The position numbers and the translations under genes were made by a program. 64,000 nucleotides of DNA, taken from NCBI RefSeq assembly GCF_014207435.1, contig NZ_JACHGH010000004.1, forward strand, positions 310,001-374,000, read 5' to 3'. Below the pieces are notes generated by a model, which was not told where the DNA came from, did no database searches, and was given only the letters and a program-made list of their open reading frames with translations. Numbering within the stretch: position 1 is the stretch's first letter; each line of letters begins with the position of its first letter. Of this stretch, positions 33,566 to 41,307 are shown piece after piece. This DNA comes from Salirhabdus euzebyi (GTDB taxonomy: Bacteria; Bacillota; Bacilli; Bacillales; Alkalibacillaceae).

Positions 33566-33627
33566 TTGACATATTAAGAAAAGATACATATGATATGTAT
33601 AGAATTTAACATTCTATTTATATAGAA
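33566..33627 (+). promoter_or_regulatory. Promoter and operators of the ArsR-type regulator gene
   Basis: TTGACA (33566-33571), a 17-bp spacer and TATGAT (33589-33594). A perfect 8-1-8 palindrome, ATACATAT-G-ATATGTAT (33584-33600), covers the -10 box. Downstream, TTCTAT-TTAT-ATAGAA (33612-33627) is a second inverted repeat that recurs before the MFS gene. Confidence 0.75.
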
Positions 33628-33637
33628 AGTTGGTAAA

Positions 33638-34693
33638 ATGAAAATGAAAAGTGTAGATAACATTCAGTTTGTTGCTTCTCCAGTATTTGAATTACTTGCA
33701 TCTATGTTTCGTTTAAACGTCCATGAAAAATTATTGGATCACTTGCATGAATCTAGTCCTACTTATGCTCAACTTGACCAGTGGGTTCGTCAGACACGAA
33801 AAACTCTTACGCCTTCTCTAAGAGAAGAATTAGATGTTTTTTTTCACTACGAAAGCTTTATCGGTTTAAGCCTTGTGAGTAAATCGTTCAAAGAAAATGC
33901 CTATCATACATTTGATGAATTTATTGCTTTTTTGGAGGATTTACCTGCTTACGATCTGTTTTACAGCTTTCTTCAGACAGGGTTTACACCAAAAGAAATC
34001 AATAATATTAAAGATAGGGAAGAAGTTTTAGACTATATTAAAAATAGCAATTTGCCTCAAGTAGAAAAATGGAAGCTTACCTACCTGTATTTAGATGTGG
34101 ATAACACAAAGGACCGATTTATTCATCTTGTACAAAAATGTTGGAATGTTTATTTTGCAGATGAATTGGAGGACATTCAAAAAAAGCAGCAAGAAAGTAT
34201 AGACCAGTTAATAAGGGAGTATGGGGTAAAGAATAGAGAAAGTCTATATCGCGTTTTTCCTTTTTTAAATCGTGATCATGCAATTCCAGAGGATACGGTG
34301 ATTATTTCTGCCCCATCTGTTTTTTACTATATTAGTTCCTTAACCTCTAGCTCAGACACTGATAACATGTTCTTACATTTATTTGGCACCGAACAACCAG
34401 CCTTCAATATGAAAGGAAACATGAATGAGGGGGAGTTGTTGGAATCCTTTAAAAAACTAGCTGATGAGAAGCGGTTAAAAATGATACGAATTCTTAGCAT
34501 TCGGCCATCTTACGGTCACGAATTAGCACAAAAACTTGAAGTGTCCAATTCAACTGTATCCCACCATTTGTCAACTTTATCGTCAATGGGGATAGTGAAA
34601 GCTACAAGAAAAGATAGTCGGGTGTATTACGAAGTAAACAAGATGAAATTAAAGGAACTTATGGCTAAAATTACGGATGCTCTAATTGATTAA
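33638..34693 (+). CDS. ArsR-type HTH regulator with a large N-terminal domain
   Basis: A 351-residue protein. Residues 1-260 form a helical domain of unknown type (opening FVASPVFELLASMFRLNVHE). Residues about 268-351 are a winged-helix ArsR domain: LLESFKKLADEKRLKMIRIL, then YGHELAQKLEVSNSTVSHHL as the recognition region. This domain order, N-terminal sensor and C-terminal HTH, is the DUF5937-like arrangement seen in Firmicute regulators placed beside drug pumps. The adjacent MFS gene and shared operators suggest that it controls itself and the pump. It has no metal-binding Cys motif in the HTH. The ribosome binding site is weak. Confidence 0.78.
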   Translation: MKMKSVDNIQFVASPVFELLASMFRLNVHEKLLDHLHESSPTYAQLDQWVRQTRKTLTPSLREELDVFFHYESFIGLSLVSKSFKENAYHTFDEFIAFLEDLPAYDLFYSFLQTGFTPKEINNIKDREEVLDYIKNSNLPQVEKWKLTYLYLDVDNTKDRFIHLVQKCWNVYFADELEDIQKKQQESIDQLIREYGVKNRESLYRVFPFLNRDHAIPEDTVIISAPSVFYYISSLTSSSDTDNMFLHLFGTEQPAFNMKGNMNEGELLESFKKLADEKRLKMIRILSIRPSYGHELAQKLEVSNSTVSHHLSTLSSMGIVKATRKDSRVYYEVNKMKLKELMAKITDALID

Positions 34694-34720
34694 ATGGAAA
34701 AGAATCCTTTTCCATTTTTT
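34692..34720 (+). terminator. Terminator between the regulator and the MFS gene
   Basis: A perfect 11-bp stem, AAATGGAAAAG with CTTTTCCATTT, loop AATC, then TTT. It separates the two genes, so the pump needs its own promoter. Confidence 0.88.
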
Positions 34721-34732
34721 TGAAAGTAGACA

Positions 34733-34748
34733 TTCGATATATATAGAA
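34733..34748 (+). promoter_or_regulatory. Operator of the MFS gene, same motif as in the regulator promoter
   Basis: TTCGAT-ATAT-ATAGAA inside a longer shared string: ACATTCNATNTATATAGAAAGTT occurs both here (34730-34752) and at 33609-33631, differing at two positions. Confidence 0.7.
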
Positions 34749-34783
34749 AGTTAAATGTCATAAAGAGTGAAAGGGAGATAAAA

Positions 34784-36010
34784 ATGAATAAATTTGAAAT
34801 ACTGAAAAACAAAAATTTTCTACTTTTGTGGCTTGGGCAAAGTGTATCTACTCTAGGAAGCCGATTTTATATGATTGCGATTATGTGGTACGTTATTGAA
34901 AAAACAGGATCCTCAATGAACCTCGGGTTAACGGTACTATGTTTCACATTACCAGCCGTGCTAATTATGCCCTTAGCGGGAATTATCGCTGATCATAATT
35001 ATAAAAAGACCATTCTCATAACCTCAGACCTAATAAATGGGGTATTAGTCAGTGTTATGGCAATATTCATGTACTATCAAGCATTACCTTCATTAGTGCT
35101 ATATACCATTATCATCACCGTTTCTGCTTCTTCTGCATTTTTTAGTCCTGCTATTTCAGCTTCTATCCCGCTTATAGCTGGGAAAGAACAACTCTCAAAG
35201 GCTAACTCGCTTAATCAATTTACGAACAGAATGTCTAATATAGTTGGTCCAGCAATGGCGGGGGTACTTATTGCTGTAACAGATATATGGTTGCTGTTAC
35301 TACTGAACGGTTTATCCTTTATCATTTCTGCTATATCTGAATGTTTCATTAAGATTCCAGATGTAGAAGTAAGTAAAGATAAGAAGAAATTCAAGGAACA
35401 ATTTTTTGAAGGATTACAGTATGTAAGAAAGGTAAAAGAGCTTATGGCTTTAATTTTTGTTGGGGGCGTTATTATTAATTTCTTTTTAGCTCCACTAACT
35501 GTTTTCATTACTGTTATTTGCAATCAAATTTTGGAGGTTGGTTCGGAAGGCTTCGGTCTTGTGGAAGCATGTATATCAGTTGGAGCGTTAGTAGGAAGTG
35601 TCTTTTCCTTTTTTAACATCATCAAAAATCAAATTAAATTAGGAATAATCGGTTTAGTATTAGAAGGAGTGGCCTTGTTGGTGGGTGGGATTTTCTTATC
35701 TTTCCCTTCAATGATTATTTTCGCCATTCTTCTGGGGCTAGGTGTAAGTATGGCTAGTATAGGTATTACGACTATGCTTCAGCTTCTCGTGCCCGAAAAT
35801 ATGATGGGTAGAGTAGGAAGTATTTTATCTTCACTATCTACTATTACTGTTCCAATAGGTATATTGGTAGGATCATATGTCATTAACGTATACTCCATAG
35901 AACTTATTTTTATCGTATCTGGTGTTATAGTCCTATTATCTGGTTTAACGCTGGTCGTTCCATTTGCCAGTGAGTTTAAAAGAAAGCCAGAGGTTGCAGT
36001 GGAAATATAA
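34784..36010 (+). CDS. MFS transporter, DHA3 (macrolide-efflux-like) family
   Basis: A 408-residue permease with about 12 transmembrane segments. The N-terminal NKNFLLLWLGQSVSTLGSRF and the loop 2-3 region GIIADHNYKKTILITSDLIN are typical of DHA3 drug:proton antiporters such as MefA-type macrolide pumps. LSKANSLNQFTNRMSNIVGPAMAGVLI is the second family signature. The substrate is unknown. AAGGGAG lies 8 bases before the ATG. Expression is probably controlled by the adjacent ArsR-type regulator through the shared operator. Confidence 0.87.
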   Translation: MNKFEILKNKNFLLLWLGQSVSTLGSRFYMIAIMWYVIEKTGSSMNLGLTVLCFTLPAVLIMPLAGIIADHNYKKTILITSDLINGVLVSVMAIFMYYQALPSLVLYTIIITVSASSAFFSPAISASIPLIAGKEQLSKANSLNQFTNRMSNIVGPAMAGVLIAVTDIWLLLLLNGLSFIISAISECFIKIPDVEVSKDKKKFKEQFFEGLQYVRKVKELMALIFVGGVIINFFLAPLTVFITVICNQILEVGSEGFGLVEACISVGALVGSVFSFFNIIKNQIKLGIIGLVLEGVALLVGGIFLSFPSMIIFAILLGLGVSMASIGITTMLQLLVPENMMGRVGSILSSLSTITVPIGILVGSYVINVYSIELIFIVSGVIVLLSGLTLVVPFASEFKRKPEVAVEI

Positions 36011-36021
36011 TGAAAAGATAA

Positions 36022-36050
36022 TTGACTATCCTTTCAATATAGATTATTAT
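36022..36050 (+). promoter_or_regulatory. SigmaA-like promoter of the MutS2-like leader transcript
   Basis: TTGACT (36022-36027), a 17-bp spacer and TATTAT (36045-36050). The transcript from here would have a leader of about 430-450 bases before the MutS2-like gene. Confidence 0.6.
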
Positions 36051-36081
36051 GTGGGTAACTTATACAAGTGGAGGGTCTTTT

Positions 36082-36111
36082 TTGCTGATTGTTCTTTCTT
36101 TTATTCAGTAA
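36082..36111 (+). CDS. Possible 9-residue leader peptide
   Basis: TTG-initiated ORF MLIVLSFIQ with a strong GGAGGG (36070-36075) 6 bases upstream, about 25 bases after the predicted transcription start. Short hydrophobic leader peptides in this position control many antibiotic-induced genes. Its GTTCTTT (36091-36097) can pair with AAAGAAC near 36200, so ribosome position could change the fold before the terminator at 36256. Confidence 0.35.
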   Translation: MLIVLSFIQ

Positions 36112-36255
36112 TTTAATATTGGTTTGTTACACTTTTTCTTGAAGGCATCATGATGCTTTTATTTAGCATGGGAAAATTTGTAGCACACCATGAATAATAA
36201 AGAACAACGGTATAAATACCCTTCCAATTCGATTCACTTGAAGACCATAAGTTGA

Positions 36256-36281
36256 ACCGTGCTCTTTTGAGTACGGTTTTT
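36256..36281 (+). terminator. Terminator in the MutS2-like leader
   Basis: ACCGTGCTC with GAGTACGGT (one wobble), loop TTTT, then TTTTA. It lies upstream of repeat copy 3. Confidence 0.8.
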
Positions 36282-36292
36282 ATTTTACTTTA

Positions 36293-36381
36293 AGAAGTTT
36301 AACTTTGTTAAAGGATTAAAGTATAAGAAAAACTAAGGCTTTTGCCATAAGGAATTGGTGACAAGTCAAGTTTTTCTAATG
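36293..36381 (+). repeat. Structured ~90-bp intergenic repeat, copy 3
   Basis: Third copy of the element at 8344 and 27970. The outer arms AGAAAAACT/AGTTTTTCT pair perfectly over 9 bp. Inside are GGC-TTTT-GCC and TTG-GTGA-CAA, again a GNRA loop. It starts about 12 bases after a terminator T-run and ends about 100-120 bases before the MutS2-like gene, in the same orientation. Confidence 0.85.
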
Positions 36382-36426
36382 GTTTCTTACTTTTACGTAA
36401 GAACTTTCGTGTTTATTGGCAGGTAA
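36379..36426 (+). CDS. Possible 15-residue leader peptide running into a terminator
   Basis: ORF MVSYFYVRTFVFIGR starts at the last ATG of repeat copy 3, and its stop codon lies inside the left arm of the next terminator. That placement is typical of ribosome-mediated attenuation. No good ribosome binding site is visible (GGTGA is 17 bases away), which is the main argument against translation. Confidence 0.35.
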   Translation: MVSYFYVRTFVFIGR

Positions 36427-36456
36427 AGAACAAACCGTTCTTTACCTGCCTTTTTT
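36418..36456 (+). terminator. Strong terminator just before the MutS2-like gene, attenuator candidate
   Basis: A perfect 14-bp stem, GGCAGGTAAAGAAC with GTTCTTTACCTGCC, loop AAACC, then TTTTTT. An upstream hairpin TTCTTAC/GTAAGAA (36384-36403) supplies GTAAGAAC, which could instead pair with GTTCTTTAC of the terminator (8 bp, one bulge) as an antiterminator. Confidence 0.88.
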
Positions 36457-36504
36457 AGTGAGTAGAGTTGTGAGGGAAATTTGAAGAAAATAGGAGTGTC
36501 AAAA

Positions 36505-38457
36505 TTGACTATTACAGAAAACATGTTATTTGATGAATTTGGAAAAGTGAAGGAAATGATAGCAACATATGCATTATCCGCTTTAGCAAAGGAAGAGGTA
36601 GTTAGTAAAAAACCGTCAACTAATCCTATGCAAATTAAGCAGTGGTTAAAAGAAATTACAGAGGCTAAACGTATATTAAATATAAGTTCAAGTGTACCCC
36701 TTCATCATTTAAATGGAATAGACCTAATTATGAAAGGGCTCCATAAAGGAGTGGTTTTTCGGCCTGATCAACTAAACAAGCTTTATGACTTTATAGATAC
36801 AGTTAGAAAACTTAAACGATTCATGAATGATAAAGAAAGTGTCGCTCCACAAGTAAGTAGTTATGCTTTTTCCATGTTTGACTTAACAGACTTAAGTAGA
36901 GAAATTATAAGGTGTATTAAAAACGGAAGAGTGGATGATTACGCTAGTAGAGAACTATTGAAGATCCGTAAACAGATAACAATATTAGAGGATAGATTAA
37001 AAGAAAGAATTAACCAGTTTATTAAATCAGCTAAATATGCTAAATACATTCAAGAAAATATAATTGGTAATCGGGATGGAAGATATGTCATAGCCGTAAA
37101 AAGTGAATATAAAAGAATGATTAACGGTGCTATTTTGGACACCTCGGCATCAGGTGCAACAGTCTATATAGAGCCAGCGGAGGTAGCGTCTATTCAGCAG
37201 GATATTTATTATCTGAAGGCAGATCAAGAAATAGAAGAACAAAAAATATTGCAGTATTTAACGGGGTTAGTAGAAAGTTATGCATATGAAATAAATCTTA
37301 ATATAGACGCAATGGTCCATTATGATGTGTTATTTGCAAAGGCAAAGCACAGTCAAGAATTTGATTGTAAGGAAGTAGCAGTTAATGAAGATGCATATAT
37401 TTGTTTAAAGAATGCAAAACATCCCTTGCTATATAATGAAGCAGTCCCAATTGATGTTGAATTGGGGAAAGGTTTTAAAGCATTAGTAATTACAGGACCA
37501 AACACAGGTGGAAAAACTGTCACCCTTAAAACAGTAGGTCTCATTCACTTAATGATTCAGTCTGGGTTTCATGCTCCAGTTGGAATGAATAGTGAAATTG
37601 CAGTATTTAAAAGTATATTAGTTGATATTGGTGACGGGCAAAGTATAGAGGAGTCGTTAAGTACGTTTTCCTCTAGGATAAAAAACATAATTGAAATACT
37701 AAAGGAGACTAATTCTAGATCGTTAGTACTTATCGATGAATTGGGAACAGGCACTGATCCTAGTGAAGGAATGGGGTTGGCAACATCTATTTTAGAAGAG
37801 CTCTACAAAATGGGGGCCACCATTCTCGCAACCACACATTTTAGTGAAATTAAGCAATTTGCAAGCGAAACAAAAGGATTTGAAAATGCCTCTATGGAGT
37901 TTGACCTTCAAACCTTAAAACCTACCTACCGTTTAATTATTGGTAAGGGTGGAGAAAGCCAAGCGTTTTCTATTGCCTTACAACTAGGGATGCATCCAAA
38001 AATTATAGAAAGAGCGTATTACGTAACCTATAAGAAAAAAGAATCTTTTGATCTTGCTAATAATAATTTTCACTATGAGCAACAGTTGGCAGTAAATAAA
38101 AAGCATTACGAGAAGAAAGAAAAACTCCATGCTTGGAAAAAAACGAGTAGTAACATTGTAAACTATTGTGTAGGTGATAACGTGAAAATCCCACATTTAA
38201 ATGAATATGGCATTATAAAGGAGACTGTTAATGAGAATGGGGATGTCCATGTTTTGGTTAAAGGCGAAATATTAAAGATGAACTATAAAAGAGTCTCTCT
38301 CTACGTAAAAGCAGAAGACCTTTATCCGGAAGGCTATGATTTGTCCCAAATTTTTGATTCTAAGGAAGTGAGAAAAAAGCGTAATGTAATGAAGAAGAAA
38401 CACGTAGATGGTTTAACTATCGATCATACAAATGATTGTCATAACAACAAGAAGTAA
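36505..38457 (+). CDS. MutS2-like ATPase lacking the Smr domain
   Basis: A protein of 650 residues from the TTG at 36505 (AGGAG 8 bases upstream), or 658 from the TTG at 36481, whose GAGGG is only 4 bases away. It has the MutS2 plan: a helical core with SASGATVYIEPAEVASIQQD, an ATPase with Walker A GPNTGGKT, LVDIGDGQSIEESLSTFSSR, Walker B VLIDELGTGTDPSEG and TTHFSEIKQ, then a KOW-like domain (VGDNVKIPHLNEYGIIKE). Full MutS2 (about 785 residues) ends in an Smr nuclease domain; here a short basic tail replaces it. MutS2 splits collided ribosomes, so this may be a ribosome-rescue paralogue. Confidence 0.83.
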   Translation: MTITENMLFDEFGKVKEMIATYALSALAKEEVVSKKPSTNPMQIKQWLKEITEAKRILNISSSVPLHHLNGIDLIMKGLHKGVVFRPDQLNKLYDFIDTVRKLKRFMNDKESVAPQVSSYAFSMFDLTDLSREIIRCIKNGRVDDYASRELLKIRKQITILEDRLKERINQFIKSAKYAKYIQENIIGNRDGRYVIAVKSEYKRMINGAILDTSASGATVYIEPAEVASIQQDIYYLKADQEIEEQKILQYLTGLVESYAYEINLNIDAMVHYDVLFAKAKHSQEFDCKEVAVNEDAYICLKNAKHPLLYNEAVPIDVELGKGFKALVITGPNTGGKTVTLKTVGLIHLMIQSGFHAPVGMNSEIAVFKSILVDIGDGQSIEESLSTFSSRIKNIIEILKETNSRSLVLIDELGTGTDPSEGMGLATSILEELYKMGATILATTHFSEIKQFASETKGFENASMEFDLQTLKPTYRLIIGKGGESQAFSIALQLGMHPKIIERAYYVTYKKKESFDLANNNFHYEQQLAVNKKHYEKKEKLHAWKKTSSNIVNYCVGDNVKIPHLNEYGIIKETVNENGDVHVLVKGEILKMNYKRVSLYVKAEDLYPEGYDLSQIFDSKEVRKKRNVMKKKHVDGLTIDHTNDCHNNKK

Positions 38458-38464
38458 GTAAGCA

Positions 38465-38501
38465 AAAATCACTCCAGAGGTATTGATGGAGTGATTTTTT
38501 T
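38465..38501 (+). terminator. Terminator of the MutS2-like gene
   Basis: A perfect 12-bp stem, AAAATCACTCCA with TGGAGTGATTTT, and a 10-base loop, followed by TTT. Confidence 0.92.
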
Positions 38502-38531
38502 AGTGGTTCACACTCATAAAGAAAAATTCAT

Positions 38532-38583
38532 TTATACACATTGTATAAAAATGGGTCGTCTTTTTATTTGGTTTGGTCGAATA
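38532..38583 (+). promoter_or_regulatory. Bipartite operator upstream of the ABC importer operon
   Basis: A 7-3-7 palindrome TTATACA-CAT-TGTATAA (38532-38548), then AAATGGG, then TTTGGTCGAATA (38572-38583). The identical layout, with the same 40-bp distance between elements, occurs at 43120-43171. Probably bound by the PucR-type regulator encoded between the two operons. The rest of 38584-38784 holds only the promoter and leader. Confidence 0.75.
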
Positions 38584-38784
38584 GCATAGGCTTTTTTATT
38601 ATAATAAAATTAAGATATTAAATTTTCTTTATAATTAAAATATTCAAAAAACATTAACTTGAAGACAAGCAAATAATTCCTAGGCTTAATATGTCAATCA
38701 AATGAATAGTATTAAAGGAGGCATAGAAGCTTTTAACAAATTACTTGAAATATGTTCATTAGTAAAAATAAAGGGGGAGAAAAA

Positions 38785-39600
38785 ATGATGAAAAAGATTA
38801 AAGTGCTATTAATGGCTATGTTATTCATTTTGATATTAGCCGCTTGTGGAACAGAGGAAGATGCGAACAGTAATAGTGGTGATGGAGGTAGTGATTCCGA
38901 TTTTGATCTAGTGGAAGATGGGAAGCTTACGTTTGCATCATCTGGAGAATTTAAACCATTTAGTTATATGGATGGAAGCGATATGATTGGGTTTGATATT
39001 GCTGTAGGTAAGGCAATTGCAGAGAAATTAGGTTTAGAAGCAAATCCAGTTAAAGCCAAGTTTTCTGGGATCGTAACAGGAGTAACGGAAGGTCGTTATG
39101 ATATTGCAGTAGCAAGTCATACGATTACAGAGGAGAGACTTGAACAAGTTAATTTTGCTATTCCTTATTATTATTCTGGTCCAGTTGTTTATACAAGGCC
39201 AGATAGCGATATTAAGAGTGCTGACGATTTAAATGGAAAAGAAATCTCTGTTGCAAGAGGAACAACCTATATTGAAATGGCAGAAAAGTACACAGACGAA
39301 ATTCCACAAGTAGATAGTGACGTTGTTGCTCTACAGTCTTTAGCAAAAGGTCGTCATGATGCAGTTATTACAGACGATATTACTGGGATGACTGCAATTG
39401 AAAGTGGTTTAGAGGTAGAAGGTCGACTTCAGTTAGGTGTCAGTGAGCAAGCTATTGCAGTAAATAAAGAAAACAAAGCATTGCTTGATGCTATAAACGA
39501 AGCACTGCAGGAAATGAAGGATAGTGGAGAGCTACAGGCACTCGCAGAAGAGTGGATAGGTGTAGATATTACGAAGGAGCCTGAAAATATCCAAGATTAA
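38785..39600 (+). CDS. Amino-acid ABC transporter substrate-binding lipoprotein
   Basis: A 271-residue solute-binding protein of family 3 (SBP_bac_3). Signal peptide with lipobox LAAC (Cys about 20), an Asn/Ser/Gly linker, then the two-lobed domain: LTFASSGEFKPFSYMDGSDM, FDIAVGKAIAEKLGLEANPV, RYDIAVASHTITEERLEQVN and GKEISVARGTTYIEMAEKY. The ATG at 38785 is chosen because GGGGGAG lies 6-8 bases upstream. With the following permease and ATPase it forms a polar amino-acid uptake system. The shared operator links it to the 43-48 kb catabolic genes, so a beta-amino acid or acylated amino acid is a candidate ligand. Confidence 0.92.
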   Translation: MMKKIKVLLMAMLFILILAACGTEEDANSNSGDGGSDSDFDLVEDGKLTFASSGEFKPFSYMDGSDMIGFDIAVGKAIAEKLGLEANPVKAKFSGIVTGVTEGRYDIAVASHTITEERLEQVNFAIPYYYSGPVVYTRPDSDIKSADDLNGKEISVARGTTYIEMAEKYTDEIPQVDSDVVALQSLAKGRHDAVITDDITGMTAIESGLEVEGRLQLGVSEQAIAVNKENKALLDAINEALQEMKDSGELQALAEEWIGVDITKEPENIQD

Positions 39601-39621
39601 TAGGTGACAAATCAAAACATA

Positions 39622-39651
39622 AAAATGTGCGCGAGCCCTTGCGCACATTTT
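39622..39651 (+). terminator. Hairpin within the ABC operon
   Basis: A perfect 11-bp stem, AAAATGTGCGC with GCGCACATTTT, between binding-protein and permease genes. There is no T-run beyond the stem, so it probably trims or stabilises the binding-protein mRNA and lowers downstream expression. Confidence 0.7.
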
Positions 39652-39674
39652 CTCATAATCGGAGTGGAAAGGGG

Positions 39675-40337
39675 TTGGGAAAGATACTACACTTTTTTGA
39701 TGTTTTCATTAACAGTATTGATATTTTCGTAGAAGGATTATGGATCACACTTAAGTTATCGGTAGTTTCTTTATTGATTGCTATTGTAATTGGTTTGTTT
39801 TTTGCTATTCTTAAGATTTCTAATATTAAAGTTTTAAAATGGATAGCTGATGCATACATTTGGCTCGTCCGTGGAACCCCTCTTGTCGTACAAATATTTA
39901 TTCTCTTTTATGGACTTACAGATATTTTGCTTATCCCAATGTTCTGGGCTGGTGTAGCAGGTCTTGCCTTTCATAGTGGGGCATATATCGCTGAAATTAT
40001 TCGAGGTGCTATCCAATCGATTGATAAAGGGCAAGCTGAGGCTGCAAGGTCACTAGGAATGACGAAAGGCTTATCGATGCGTAGAATCATTTTACCTCAA
40101 GCGTTTCGAAGAGCGGTTCCAGCATTAGGGAACCAATTTATTATAGGAATTAAGGATTCTTCTCTCGTATCTTTTATCGGCATGCAAGAGCTTTTCGGTG
40201 TTGCAAGTACAATGGGATCAAACACTTTTGATTTCCTTCCGTATTATATTACGGTAGCTGTTTATTACTTATTGATAGTATTGGTTCTAACATTTGCAGT
40301 CAATAAACTTGAAAAAAGATTAGCGGCAAGTGATTAA
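39675..40337 (+). CDS. Amino-acid ABC transporter permease (HisM/GlnP family)
   Basis: A 220-residue inner-membrane permease with about five helices and the HAAT-family EAA loop GQAEAARSLGMTKGLSMRRIILPQAFRRAVPALGNQ (positions about 130-165), which docks to the ATPase. VRGTPLVVQIFILFYGL is the other family signature. The TTG at 39675 gives the usual length, with GGAG 10 bases upstream; the longer GTG at 39627 falls inside the preceding hairpin. Confidence 0.92.
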   Translation: MGKILHFFDVFINSIDIFVEGLWITLKLSVVSLLIAIVIGLFFAILKISNIKVLKWIADAYIWLVRGTPLVVQIFILFYGLTDILLIPMFWAGVAGLAFHSGAYIAEIIRGAIQSIDKGQAEAARSLGMTKGLSMRRIILPQAFRRAVPALGNQFIIGIKDSSLVSFIGMQELFGVASTMGSNTFDFLPYYITVAVYYLLIVLVLTFAVNKLEKRLAASD

Positions 40338-40352
40338 GGGAGGAGGTAGTCT

Positions 40353-41093
40353 ATGAACGAAAAAAGAGAAATGATACGAGTGGAAAAACTAAATAAATCA
40401 TTTGGAGATTTACATGTTTTAAAAGACATTGATCTAGAAGTAAAAGAAAGTGACGTGGTCGTGCTAATTGGAGCTAGTGGTTCTGGTAAAAGTACACTTT
40501 TGCGCTGTTTAAACTTCTTGGAGATAAAAGATAATGGAACGGTTATATTAGAAGGTGAGAAAATCGAAAAAGAAACACATAACTTGAATAAAGTTCGTGA
40601 AAAAGTAGGGATGGTATTTCAACATTTTAACCTTTTCCCTCATAAAACAGTTTTAGGTAATGTTATTGAAGCTCCGACTCAAGTGAAAGGAGTGGAAAAA
40701 AAGAAAGCTATTGAAGAAGGGAAGTCACTACTTGATAAAGTAGGACTAAGTGATAAATATGATGTTTATCCTTCAAAGTTATCAGGTGGACAAAAGCAAC
40801 GTGTTGCCATTGCACGAGCACTTGCGATGAAACCAGATGTTATGTTATTTGATGAACCTACCTCTGCACTTGATCCCGAATTAGTAGGGGAAGTGTTGTT
40901 AACGATGAAGGAGTTAGCAAAAGAAGGAATGACAATGGTTGTGGTTACGCACGAAATGGGATTTGCTAAAGAAGTAGCTGACTGGGTTGTTTATATGCAT
41001 GATGGGAAAATTGTTGAATATGGACACCCGTCCGAAATGTTTGAAAACCCAAAAGAAGAGAGAACGAAAGCCTTCTTAAACTCTGTGCTATAG
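40353..41093 (+). CDS. Amino-acid ABC transporter ATP-binding protein (GlnQ family)
   Basis: A 246-residue ATPase. Walker [16 protein letters not shown] (about residues 37-51), Q-loop [17 protein letters not shown], signature [16 protein letters not shown], Walker [21 protein letters not shown] and the H-loop [14 protein letters not shown] are all intact, as in polar amino-acid importers. GGAGGAGG lies 7 bases before the ATG. Last gene of the importer operon. Confidence 0.94.
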   Translation: MNEKREMIRVEKLNKSFGDLHVLKDIDLEVKESDVVVLIGASGSGKSTLLRCLNFLEIKDNGTVILEGEKIEKETHNLNKVREKVGMVFQHFNLFPHKTVLGNVIEAPTQVKGVEKKKAIEEGKSLLDKVGLSDKYDVYPSKLSGGQKQRVAIARALAMKPDVMLFDEPTSALDPELVGEVLLTMKELAKEGMTMVVVTHEMGFAKEVADWVVYMHDGKIVEYGHPSEMFENPKEERTKAFLNSVL

Positions 41094-41178
41094 CTTTCTT
41101 CTTACTTAGAATTGCAATCCATTAGATGTTGTCTTTAAATACAATAGCTTTAAAATTTTTCAACTATGTGAATTCAAC

Positions 41179-41306
41179 CGCTACGGAAATACACGAAGCT
41201 TTCCGCGGGCTCGGGCTGAGCCTCCTCACTCGCAAAGAACGCGATTGTGGTGGAATCTCAACTTCTCCACTGTCCCTTAGGGAATTTTCGTGTATTTCCT
41301 TTGCTA
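41179..41306 (+). repeat. GC-rich dispersed repeat, copy C
   Basis: Third member of the repeat family at 23012 and 23267, about 128 bp, in the orientation opposite to copy B. Ends GGAAATACAC (41185-41194) and GTGTATTTCC (41290-41299) are perfectly complementary. Landmarks: CTTTCCGCGGGCTCG, GCTGAGCCTCCTCACTCGCA. It lies between convergent genes and may also serve as their terminator. Confidence 0.83.
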
Positions 41307-41307
41307 T

